Source: Mycobacterium triplex
GTDB lineage: Bacteria > Actinomycetota > Actinomycetes > Mycobacteriales > Mycobacteriaceae
Assembly (NCBI RefSeq): GCF_000689255.1
Contig: NZ_HG964446.1
Span: forward strand, 2,078,951 to 2,142,950
DNA length: 64,000 bases
Direction: 5' to 3'
Under the pieces are notes generated by a model. The model was not told the DNA's origin. It searched no databases and worked only from the letters and a program-made list of their open reading frames with translations. The position numbers and the translations under genes were made by a program. Below are positions 47,114-53,829 of this stretch, piece by piece. Position 1 is the first letter of the stretch. Every line of letters begins with the position of its first letter.

Positions 47114-48160
47114 ATGGGTAATGGGGCGCGGGGATACGGAGAGGGCCTGTCCGGCCGGGGGTTGGCATTGGCGATGGAAAGCGGGAGCGCCGAAATGATC
47201 AAGGGCACGGAGAACGAGCGTCAAGGCTTCGTTCATTCCGCGCTCCTGTACCACTCGCAACGGGAGTACCTGGATGCGGTGGTACCTTTCGCGCTCGAAG
47301 GTTTGGCGATGGACGAGCCGGTACTGGTAGCGGTGCCCGGCGAATACCTGGGCTTGCTGCGCGACGCGCTGGGCGGCGAGGGCCCGACGGCGGGGCTGCA
47401 GCTGATCGACGTCGCCGAAGCGGCGCGTAACCCCAGCCGCTTTCTCGCGCTGGAGGGCTCCTTTGTCGAGGAGAACGGCGACCGGCGCGTGCGCATTGTC
47501 AGCCAAGTCTGCTGGCCGGAGCGCAGCGCGGACGAGTTTTCGGCCTGCAAGCAGCACGAGGCGCTGGTCAACAGCGCATTCGAAGGACGCCAGCTGAGCG
47601 CGCTGTGTCTTTTTGACGGGGAACGGCTTGACGACGATGTGCTGGCGAGCGCACGTGCGACGCATCCGCTGCTGTGGAAATGCGGTTCACTGCAACACAG
47701 CGCGGACTACGCGCCGGATGACGTACTCGCGCAATGCAATCAGCCGCTACCCGCAAATCCGGGTGCCGTAACCTACATGGTCCGTAAGTCCGCGGACCTG
47801 CGCCCGGCGCGGTCGTTCGCCGTCAACTACGCCGGGTGGGTCGGCCTTTCCCAGGACGGCATCGAAGATCTGCAATTGGTGGCCACCGAGCTGGCCACCA
47901 ATAGTTTGATGTACACCGATGGCGCCTGCCGGCTGGCCTTCTGGCGCGACGCCGACCACCTGGTGTGCGAGGCGCGCGACAACGGGCGCCTCGACGATCC
48001 CCTGGTGGGGCGCCTGGACCCCGGACCCACCGGCCCGGCCAGCCGCGGATTGTTCCTGGTCAATGCCATCTCGGATCTGGTCCGGACCCACACCGCGAGC
48101 ACCGGAACCACGATTCAGGCCTATCTGCGGCTGGATCCTTCGGCCGAGCCGATCAGCTGA
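47114..48160 (+). CDS. MEDS-sensor/HATPase regulator (anti-sigma-like kinase)
   Basis: A 348-residue protein. The N-terminal ~200 residues match the MEDS sensory domain (HSALLYHSQREYLDAVVPFALEGLAMDEPVLVAVPGE). The last ~120 are a GHKL ATPase of the RsbW type, with N-box ELATNSLMY at about 259 and the G1-like EARDNGRLDDP. There is no His-phosphorylation helix between them. Such proteins bind sigma factors or anti-anti-sigma factors. Start is the ATG at 47114 with GGGAGGGGTA before it. Confidence 0.82.
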   Translation: MGNGARGYGEGLSGRGLALAMESGSAEMIKGTENERQGFVHSALLYHSQREYLDAVVPFALEGLAMDEPVLVAVPGEYLGLLRDALGGEGPTAGLQLIDVAEAARNPSRFLALEGSFVEENGDRRVRIVSQVCWPERSADEFSACKQHEALVNSAFEGRQLSALCLFDGERLDDDVLASARATHPLLWKCGSLQHSADYAPDDVLAQCNQPLPANPGAVTYMVRKSADLRPARSFAVNYAGWVGLSQDGIEDLQLVATELATNSLMYTDGACRLAFWRDADHLVCEARDNGRLDDPLVGRLDPGPTGPASRGLFLVNAISDLVRTHTASTGTTIQAYLRLDPSAEPIS

Positions 48161-48169
48161 AACGGAAGA

Positions 48170-48203
48170 CGGCCCGCCAGGAACCGAGGTTCCCGGCGGG
48201 CCG
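48170..48203. terminator. Strong bidirectional terminator hairpin
   Basis: CGGCCCGCC (48170-48178) and GGCGGGCCG (48195-48203) form a 9-bp stem, with GGAACC/GGTTCC pairing inside. It lies between the converging stops of the MEDS/HATPase gene and the first small lipoprotein gene. Confidence 0.8.
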
Positions 48204-48216
48204 CCTGCCCGAACGG

Positions 48217-48399
48217 TTAGAGACCTAAAATCCCGCCGACGGTGCCCAAGAGCCCGCCTCCGCTGGAGCCGCCAAGAACGCCGCCGCCGCCGGCGCCACC
48301 CGCCGCCGTGGAGCATCCCGTCGGCAATATCAACATGGCGGCCACCCCCAGGGCGGCTGCGCTGGCCTTGAGTGTTTTCTTGGTGGATTGCGACTTCAT
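48217..48399 (-). CDS. Small glycine-rich lipoprotein (copy 1)
   Basis: A 60-residue lipoprotein. The signal peptide MKSQSTKKTLKASAAALGVAAMLI ends in the lipobox LPTGC (Cys at about 29). The mature part is nearly all Gly, Ser, Ala and Leu (STAAGGAGGGGVLGGSSGGGLLGTVGGILGL). GGAAAGGCAAGA lies before the ATG, and a SigF-like promoter is 57-83 bases upstream. It is paralogous to the next gene (48643-48789). Confidence 0.82.
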   Translation of the reverse strand: MKSQSTKKTLKASAAALGVAAMLILPTGCSTAAGGAGGGGVLGGSSGGGLLGTVGGILGL

Positions 48400-48455
48400 G
48401 TCTTGCCTTTCCGAGAGGGGACATCCTGGCCGTTTACGACCAGTGCAAGGCCCGA

Positions 48456-48482
48456 CTACCCCCTGTTAAACACATGTAAACC
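48456..48482 (-). promoter_or_regulatory. SigF-type promoter of lipoprotein copy 1
   Basis: Reading leftward, GGTTT (48482-48478) is followed after exactly 16 bases by GGGTAG (48461-48456), matching the mycobacterial SigF pattern GGTTT-N15-17-GGGTA. Two further copies with the same spacing stand at 48847-48873 and 49034-49060. Confidence 0.72.
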
Positions 48483-48642
48483 GGATTTCGTGATCTTTTT
48501 CACGCCCAGTTTTGTCATATGTCAACTGGCACAACACAATACAGAAAGTTGCCGCGATAGCGACGCTGAAACGGCGTTCACGCAATAGCAAACTTGCGGC
48601 GGCAGCGCAATGGCTGCCGTCGGATTGCTCTTTTGGGTCCTG

Positions 48643-48789
48643 TTACAGCGGGAGGTTGATGGTCAACCCGCCGTCGCCGCCTGCGCCGCCCACCGCCGTC
48701 GAGCATCCCGTCGGTACTACCAACACCGCGACCACCCCTGCCGCGGCCGCGGCAACTTTGAGGACTTTCTTGGCGGTCATCGACTTCAT
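48643..48789 (-). CDS. Small glycine-rich lipoprotein (copy 2)
   Basis: A 48-residue lipoprotein. The signal MKSMTAKKVLKVAAAAAGVVAV leads into the lipobox VPTGC, then STAVGGAGGDGGLTINLPL. It shares MKS...KK.LK and PTGCSTA.GGAGG with copy 1, so the two are duplicates. GAGGAAGGGCACGACG is the ribosome-binding site before the ATG. Its promoter (48847-48873) has the SigF pattern. Cell-envelope location is inferred from the lipobox; function is unknown. Confidence 0.8.
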   Translation of the reverse strand: MKSMTAKKVLKVAAAAAGVVAVLVVPTGCSTAVGGAGGDGGLTINLPL

Positions 48790-48804
48790 CGTCGTGCCCT
48801 TCCT

Positions 48805-48999
48805 CTAGGGAGATACGCAGCCGCTCGTGGCTGCAGCGCGGAGGGGATAGCCGCGCTTCGACACGGGTAAACCTGTTGATCGCTCAGTTTCCGCTGCCGC
48901 CACCCGTTCCCATGCGGCGGAAAACCGGGTCGGCACCAGCAGCACTTCGATCAGCCCTCTCGCCACTGCCACCGTGTCGAGCGCCTCGGTCGACTTCAT
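48805..48999 (-). pseudogene. Degenerate lipoprotein copy 3
   Basis: A 64-residue frame. It begins MKST and has the same start context (GAAAGGCAGCGACG before ATG) and a SigF-like promoter. The hydrophobic core is broken by Arg and Glu (VAVARGLIEVLL), and the lipobox VPTGCSTA has become VPTRFSAA, so the lipid-anchored Cys is lost. The frame then runs on through the promoter of copy 2. I read it as a decayed duplicate; a short cytoplasmic peptide is possible. Confidence 0.55.
48847..48873 (-). promoter_or_regulatory. SigF-type promoter of lipoprotein copy 2
   Basis: Reading leftward, GGTTT (48873-48869), 16 bases, then GGCTAT (48852-48847). It is 58 bases before the copy-2 start. The stretch between and around the elements matches the copy-3 promoter at most positions. 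Confidence 0.7.
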
Positions 49000-49033
49000 C
49001 GTCGCTGCCTTTCATGAAGGATTAAGCGACGGG

Positions 49034-49060
49034 ATAGCCACTATTCGACATGTGTAAACC
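49034..49060 (-). promoter_or_regulatory. SigF-type promoter of degenerate copy 3
   Basis: Reading leftward, GGTTT (49060-49056), 16 bases, then GGCTAT (49039-49034), about 35 bases before the ATG of the degenerate copy. It is well preserved although the coding part has decayed. Confidence 0.68.
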
Positions 49061-49230
49061 TATGTCAGGGCATTTGGTTGAGCGCCACGCAACGTTTACG
49101 GCTGACCAGGGCAGCCGTAGTTCTAATTCGCGGTTGGCCGTCTTGTTTGGTGCCGGTCAGGGACGTGCCGAGAGATGTCGGGGTTCGCCAGTTGCTCCCG
49201 AATCCGACTTTTAACGTGCGTGGTAGCGCA

Positions 49231-49401
49231 TCAGGGGATCATCGGCGGGATGGCGCCGCCGACCGCAGCGCCGCCGCCCGTTGCACCGCCCTCTGCACCA
49301 CCGGTGACGGTACCGCCGACGGTCGAGGACCCGCATCCTGCCATCAGCGTCACGACGATCAGCGCGGCCGATGTGGCCAGTACCTTCCTGCCACGTGTCA
49401 T
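49231..49401 (-). CDS. Small glycine-rich lipoprotein (distant family member)
   Basis: A 56-residue lipoprotein starting MTRGRKVLATSAALIVVTL with lipobox LMAGC, followed by a Gly-rich mature part (GSSTVGGTVTGGAEGGATGGGAAVGGAIPPMIP). GAGGGG lies before the ATG. It has the same make-up as the two upstream lipoproteins but a different signal peptide, and no SigF-like promoter was found before it. Confidence 0.75.
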   Translation of the reverse strand: MTRGRKVLATSAALIVVTLMAGCGSSTVGGTVTGGAEGGATGGGAAVGGAIPPMIP

Positions 49402-49771
49402 CAGAAACCCCTCACCTGGAAGTTGTTTCACTGGTGTCCAATATTAGCTGGAAGCGAAGTGAACGGCCTCCGAACAAGGATCGAATACTCATCGTCGTGG
49501 CGTAGCTCCTGGGCGTTGGACACGGCGAATTTACCTCTCTGCCAACGCTTCAACGAATGCTCGTCGGTTGCGGCGTCGCTGTCCCGCGTTGAGTCGGCCG
49601 ATAAGTCCGGCCGCGGTCAGGACAGTAGCTGGCGAAGCGTGTTCTGAGTTGGGGCGTTGGGGTGACTGCCCTGGTCGACAAGCGCGGCGGCGATGGATCA
49701 TCGCAAACCCCGGGACACGCTGCCCGAAATGAAGTTGCACCGATGGGCGGGCGGCGTCTAGTGTCGCGCTC
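49402..49771. other. Gene-poor stretch before the leader peptide
   Basis: About 370 bases without a gene I can support. Reading frames on both strands here look like chance frames (no ribosome-binding site, no family features). The right end leads into the leuA-like leader. Confidence 0.5.
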
Positions 49772-49822
49772 GTGCGTCTTCTCAAGAGTGCCGTAGTAGC
49801 CAGCACCCACAGCGGGGTCTGA
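49772..49822 (+). CDS. Leu/Val leader peptide
   Basis: A 16-residue frame, GTG start to TGA, reading MRLLKSAVVASTHSGV. It has consecutive Leu (CTT CTC) and consecutive Val (GTA GTA), all codons that are rare in this GC-rich genome, as in amino-acid-controlled leader peptides. The GTA GTA codons form the foot of the large hairpin, the stop lies in its loop, and the Leu codons can pair with the ribosome-binding site of the next gene. Confidence 0.65.
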   Translation: MRLLKSAVVASTHSGV

Positions 49823-49890
49823 TCCAGACCGACCCCCCGCTGTGGGTCGGAAGCTACTACCGTCGGCCGCTCCTTTTGACCAGAGAAGAC
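49776..49890 (+). promoter_or_regulatory. Leader RNA: long hairpin with alternative pairing to the ribosome-binding site
   Basis: Nested stems are visible: GTAGTAGC (49793-49800) with GCTACTAC (49853-49860), ACCCACAGCGGGG (49805-49817) with CCCCGCTGTGGGT (49835-49847), and GTCTG with CAGAC at the tip. Outside them, GTCTTCTC (49776-49783, the Leu codons) pairs perfectly with GAGAAGAC (49883-49890), the ribosome-binding region of the LeuA-like gene. A ribosome stalled on the Leu codons would free that site. Leader RNAs of this kind are known before actinobacterial leuA genes. Confidence 0.65.
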
Positions 49891-49897
49891 CGACACA

Positions 49898-50437
49898 ATG
49901 CCTCTTACACAGCCCCTTTCCAGGCCCCGCTGCCGTCCGGAGCCGAAGCCCACAGGCGTTCCTGCGCGCCGGCGTGACGCCAACGCGTGGTTCGGCGATC
50001 ATTTCGGGGTTGCCCTGCCGCGCGGCCTGCGCGAACAAGCCGGCGCGATGACGTGGGAAAACTTCGTGACCGCCTACGGCCAGGCCGCCGGTCCGCTGCG
50101 GCTAAGACAATGGGTGTGCGCCGACACCGAGCGACCCACGGGACGCCTCGGTCCGCAAGCCCGCAATTTCCGGGCGATGATCGCCGTCGGCGATCACATC
50201 AGCACCTCGACCGCGGCGGCCAGCGGACCGATCGCCGCACTCACCTCGATGCTGCACGAGCGCGGGATCGCCATCGAGACATTGAAGTTTCATCAGATGG
50301 CTTCGGACGGGTGCACCGCCACGTTCATCTGTGGCAGCGATGGCCTCCATGCCGAATGGGCGGTGGGCCTATCCGGGGATCCGACGCAGTCGGCGTTGCG
50401 CGCGCTGATCGCGTGCGCGAATCGGTTGCTGGCCTGA
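49898..50437 (+). CDS. Stand-alone LeuA regulatory-domain-like protein
   Basis: A 179-residue protein whose last ~95 residues resemble the C-terminal leucine-binding/dimerisation domain of 2-isopropylmalate synthase (NFRAMIAVGDHISTSTAAASGPIAAL, then GIAIETLKFHQ and TATFICGSDG). The catalytic TIM-barrel domain is absent. The N-terminus is Arg/Pro-rich and not conserved. It may bind leucine and regulate LeuA, or be the relic of a leuA copy that kept its leader. GAGAAGAC is the ribosome-binding site. Confidence 0.75.
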   Translation: MPLTQPLSRPRCRPEPKPTGVPARRRDANAWFGDHFGVALPRGLREQAGAMTWENFVTAYGQAAGPLRLRQWVCADTERPTGRLGPQARNFRAMIAVGDHISTSTAAASGPIAALTSMLHERGIAIETLKFHQMASDGCTATFICGSDGLHAEWAVGLSGDPTQSALRALIACANRLLA

Positions 50438-50455
50438 CCTCGCGGGTGCTCGAAT

Positions 50456-51937
50456 TCACAGTGGGCGCAACACAATTGGCATGCCGTCTTTCGGAACGGG
50501 CATGCCGCCGTAGTCCCACTCGCACTTGTAGCCGGGGCGGGGTGGCTCCAACCGGTAGCGGCGCAGCAGGCGATGCAGGATCGTCTTGATCTCCAACTGC
50601 CCGAACGTCATTCCGATGCACTTGTGGGCGCCGCCGCCGAACGGCGTGAACGCATAGCGGTGCCGCTTGTGCTCGTTGCGCGGTTCGGTGAACCGCTCCG
50701 GGTCGAATTTAAGTGGGTCCGTCCACAATTCGGGCAGCCGGTGATTCATTCCCGGGTAGGCGATGACGTTGGTGCCCTTGGGGATGTAGTAGCCCAGCAG
50801 GTCGGTGTCGCGGACCGTCTGCCGCATGGCCCACTGCACCGGGGTCACCAGCCGGATCGACTCGTTCATCACCAGGTCGAGTGACTCCAGCTTCTCCAGC
50901 GACTCGATGTCGACCGGGCCGTCGCCGAGGCGGTCGGATTCCTCCCGGCAGCGCTGTTGCCACTCCGGGTGCTGCGCCAGGTTGTAGGCCATGGTCGTCA
51001 CCGTCGACGTCGACGTGTCGTGCGCGGCCATCATCAAAAAGATCATGTGGTTGACGATGTCCTCGTCGGAGAACTTGTTGCCGTCCTCGTCTTCGGTGCG
51101 ACACAACACCGACAGCAGGTCGTCGCCCTGGGTGGCGCGCTGTTCCTTGACCCGCTCGCGGAAGTAGTTCTCCAGCAGCTCGCGCGCCTTGAGTCCGCGC
51201 CACCAGGTGAACGGCGGCACCGAAGTGCGGATGATCGCGTTGCCCGCGCGCGTGGTGATCGCGAACGCGTTGTTGACCTTGGTCACCAGCTCGTGGTCGG
51301 TGCCCGGCTCGTGACCCATGAACACCATCGACGCGATGTCGAGCGTGAGCGTCTTCATCGCCGGGTAAAGCAGGAAGCGCGCGTCGTTGGCCACCCAGTC
51401 GTTGGCGATCGTCTGCGACACGACCTTGTCCATCTGTTCGACGTAGCTGACCAGCCGGGAGCGGACGAAGGCCTCCTGCATGATCCGCCGGTGGAACATG
51501 TGCTCTTCGAAGTCGAGCAGCATCAGGCCCCGGTGGAAAAACGGGCCGATCACCGGCACCCACCCCTGCTGGGAGTAGTCCTTGTTGCGGTTGGAGTAGA
51601 TGACCTGGGCGGCGTCCGGGCCCAGGGCGGCGATGCCCGGCAGCACCGGCGAGTCTCCGAAGACCACCGGGCCCTTGGTGTTGTAGAGGTGCATCAGGTA
51701 GTCGGGTCCGCCCCGCAGCATCTCGATGATGTGCCCGATCACCGGGAGTCCCGCGTCGCCGACGGCCGCCTTGAGGCCGCTGCCCGGCGGTGGATCGGCG
51801 AGTTTCCGCTCCGGGAACTGGGTGTTCAGCAGCTTGCGTTCGATCATCCCCATGCCGGGGAAGTTGTTGATCGACGGCGTGAACCGGCGCTTTGCCTGGT
51901 CGAGCAGGTAATGCGGCGTGCTGATGGTGGCGGGCAT
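50456..51937 (-). CDS. cyp136: Cytochrome P450 CYP136
   Basis: A 493-residue P450. The I-helix is MMAAHDTSTSTV, ExxR is ESIR, the PERF-like motif is FDPERF, and the heme loop is FGGGAHKCIG with Cys at about 440. The long N-terminus and overall sequence match the CYP136 family (related to CYP51-like sterol oxidases). Start is ATG 51937 with GGAAAGGAGCG before it. It is divergent from a TetR gene across a pair of palindromes; redox partners are not adjacent. Confidence 0.92.
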   Translation of the reverse strand: MPATISTPHYLLDQAKRRFTPSINNFPGMGMIERKLLNTQFPERKLADPPPGSGLKAAVGDAGLPVIGHIIEMLRGGPDYLMHLYNTKGPVVFGDSPVLPGIAALGPDAAQVIYSNRNKDYSQQGWVPVIGPFFHRGLMLLDFEEHMFHRRIMQEAFVRSRLVSYVEQMDKVVSQTIANDWVANDARFLLYPAMKTLTLDIASMVFMGHEPGTDHELVTKVNNAFAITTRAGNAIIRTSVPPFTWWRGLKARELLENYFRERVKEQRATQGDDLLSVLCRTEDEDGNKFSDEDIVNHMIFLMMAAHDTSTSTVTTMAYNLAQHPEWQQRCREESDRLGDGPVDIESLEKLESLDLVMNESIRLVTPVQWAMRQTVRDTDLLGYYIPKGTNVIAYPGMNHRLPELWTDPLKFDPERFTEPRNEHKRHRYAFTPFGGGAHKCIGMTFGQLEIKTILHRLLRRYRLEPPRPGYKCEWDYGGMPVPKDGMPIVLRPL

Positions 51938-51964
51938 GGACGCTCCTTTCCGAACCCAGGGCTG

Positions 51965-51978
51965 GTGACATCCGTCAC
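51965..51978. promoter_or_regulatory. Operator 1 between cyp136 and tetR
   Basis: GTGACATCCGTCAC is an inverted repeat, GTGAC-N4-GTCAC, just upstream of cyp136. A second site with the same TGAC-N4-GTCA core lies 38 bases away. Confidence 0.6.
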
Positions 51979-52002
51979 TTGCCACTATCCTTCGGGACAA
52001 AG

Positions 52003-52016
52003 TTGACGGCTGTCAA
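52003..52016. promoter_or_regulatory. Operator 2 between cyp136 and tetR
   Basis: TTGACGGCTGTCAA has the same TGAC-N4-GTCA core as operator 1, and flanking AAAG/GTTT extends it to about 22 bp (51999-52020). It lies 22 bases before the tetR start, so it would autoregulate the repressor. Confidence 0.65.
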
Positions 52017-52037
52017 GTTTGCTTTTGGAGCGGCGTG

Positions 52038-52694
52038 GTGCAAGGTCAGGGGATGAGCAGCCACGCGGAGCCGGGCGAGCCGGCCACGCGGCGACGCGGC
52101 GACAAGCACCGCCAAGCGATCATGCAGGCAGTGCGGGAACTGCTGCAGGAGCGGCCGTTTGCTGAGCTGTCGGTCAGCACCATCAGCCTTCGGGCCGGGG
52201 TGGGCCGATCCGGGTTTTACTTCTACTTCGACTCCAAGTACGCGGTGCTCGCGCAAATCGTGGCCGAGGCCACCCAGGAGCTCGAAGAACTCACGCAGTT
52301 CTTCGCCCCCCGTCGGCCCGGCGAGTCACCCGAGCAGTTCGCCAAGCGGATGGTGGGCAGCGCCGCGGCCGTCTACGCGCACAACGACCCCGTGATGGCG
52401 GCCTGTAACGCCGCCCGCTACACCGACGTCGAGATCCGGGGCATTCTCGAGCAGCAGTTCGAGGTGGTGGTGGGCGAAATCGTGGCGATCGTCGACGCCG
52501 AGATGAAGGCCGGGACGGCCAATCCGATCAGCGATGACATCCCGACGTTGGTGCGGACCCTGACCGGTACCACCGCGCTGATGCTGACCGGTGACCCGGC
52601 ATTTATCGGCCGGGCCGACGACGACATCGACCGTCGCGTCCGGCTTCTCGAGCAGTTGTGGCTGAACTCGTTGTGGGGCGGCCGCCGCGGATAA
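52038..52694 (+). CDS. TetR-family regulator next to CYP136
   Basis: A 218-residue TetR regulator. The N-terminal HTH is AIMQAVRELLQERPFAELSVSTISLRAGVGRSGFYFYFDSKYAVL; the rest is the helical ligand domain. GGAG lies seven bases before the GTG at 52038; the ATG at 52053 has its purine run too close. It is divergent from cyp136 over two matching palindromes and probably represses both; the ligand may be the P450 substrate. Confidence 0.88.
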   Translation: MQGQGMSSHAEPGEPATRRRGDKHRQAIMQAVRELLQERPFAELSVSTISLRAGVGRSGFYFYFDSKYAVLAQIVAEATQELEELTQFFAPRRPGESPEQFAKRMVGSAAAVYAHNDPVMAACNAARYTDVEIRGILEQQFEVVVGEIVAIVDAEMKAGTANPISDDIPTLVRTLTGTTALMLTGDPAFIGRADDDIDRRVRLLEQLWLNSLWGGRRG

Positions 52695-52730
52695 CGCGGA
52701 CCAGCCGTTACCGGCGGTATCGTCACCACC

Positions 52731-53645
52731 ATGGCGCAGAGGGGACCCGCGCGGTATTACGCGGGGAAGCGCAGCCTGATCACGGGGGCGGCCAGTGGCA
52801 TCGGCCGAGCTACCGCGTTGCGGCTGGCGACGCAGGGGGCGGAGTTGTTCTTGACGGACCGCGACGCCGACGGGTTGGCCCAAACCGTGGCCGACGCCCG
52901 GGCGCTCGGTGCGCAGGTGCCGGCGCACCGGGTGCTGGACATCTCCGACTACGACGAAGTCGCGGCCTTCGCAACCGACGTCCATGCCACCCATCCGAGC
53001 ATGGATGTCGTGATGAACATCGCCGGGGTTTCGGCCTGGGGGACCGTCGACCGGCTGAGCCACGAGCAGTGGACCAAGATGGTGGCGATCAATCTGATGG
53101 GGCCGATCCACGTCATCGAGACGTTCGTGCCCCCGATGGTGGCGGCTCGCCGCGGCGGGCATGTGGTGAACGTGTCGTCGGCGGCCGGGCTGGTCGCGCT
53201 GCCGTGGCATGCCGCCTACAGCGCCAGCAAGTACGGCTTACGCGGCCTGTCCGAGGTGTTGCGCTTCGACCTGGCAGCCCACCGCATCGGGGTCTCGGTC
53301 GTGGTGCCCGGAGCCGTGAAGACACCGCTGGTCGACACGGTCGAGATCGCCGGCGTCGACCGCGAAGACCCCAGGGTCAGCCGGTGGGTCGATCGCTTCA
53401 GCGGTCATGCGGTGTCGCCGGAACGGGCCGCCGAGAAGATCCTGGCCGGGGTCGCGAAGAACAGATACCTGATCTACACGTCGCCGGACATCCGGGCGCT
53501 GTACGCATTCAAGCGGCTGGCCTGGTGGCCCTACAGCGTGGCGATGCGCCGGGTGAACGTCATCTTCACCCGGGCGCTTCGGCCTAGCCCGGTGACGATG
53601 CAGGCCGCGCAGCGGCCTGAGGAGGAGGCGGGCGATCAGCCCTAG
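52731..53645 (+). CDS. Short-chain dehydrogenase/reductase
   Basis: A 304-residue SDR with SLITGAASGIGRATAL, NIAGVSAWG (in place of NNAG), VSSAAGLVALPWHAAYSASKYGL (catalytic Y/K) and a 60-residue C-terminal tail that looks membrane-associating (FKRLAWWPYSVAMRRV). The last ~20 residues are encoded by the first unit of the 58-bp tandem repeat, and the TAG stop is the first three bases of unit 2. It follows tetR by 36 bases. Confidence 0.88.
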   Translation: MAQRGPARYYAGKRSLITGAASGIGRATALRLATQGAELFLTDRDADGLAQTVADARALGAQVPAHRVLDISDYDEVAAFATDVHATHPSMDVVMNIAGVSAWGTVDRLSHEQWTKMVAINLMGPIHVIETFVPPMVAARRGGHVVNVSSAAGLVALPWHAAYSASKYGLRGLSEVLRFDLAAHRIGVSVVVPGAVKTPLVDTVEIAGVDREDPRVSRWVDRFSGHAVSPERAAEKILAGVAKNRYLIYTSPDIRALYAFKRLAWWPYSVAMRRVNVIFTRALRPSPVTMQAAQRPEEEAGDQP

Positions 53646-53824
53646 CCCGGTGACGATGCAGGCCGCGCAGCGGCCTGAGGAGGAGGCGGGCGATCAGCCC
53701 TAGCCCGGTGACGATGCAGGCCGCGCAGCGGCCTGAGGAGGAGGCGGGCGATCAGCCCTAGCCCGGTGACGATGCAGGCCGCGCAGCGGCCTGAGGAGGA
53801 GGCGGGCGATCAGCTCTAGCCCGG
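53585..53824. repeat. 58-bp tandem repeat (four full units plus a fragment)
   Basis: Units start at 53585, 53643, 53701 and 53759, with a broken fifth at 53817. Units 1-3 are identical; unit 4 differs by one base near its end (GCTC for GCCC). Each unit contains CAGGCCGC-GCA-GCGGCCTG, an 8-bp hairpin. Unit 1 is the end of the SDR coding sequence; the others fill the gap to the convergent dinB2 gene. It looks like a variable-number (MIRU/VNTR-type) locus. Confidence 0.95.
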
Positions 53825-53829
53825 CGCAA

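Noticed and set aside
48388..48588. Plus-strand frames through the lipoprotein promoters
   Set aside because: Cross promoter elements of the minus-strand family, no start signals, no conserved features.
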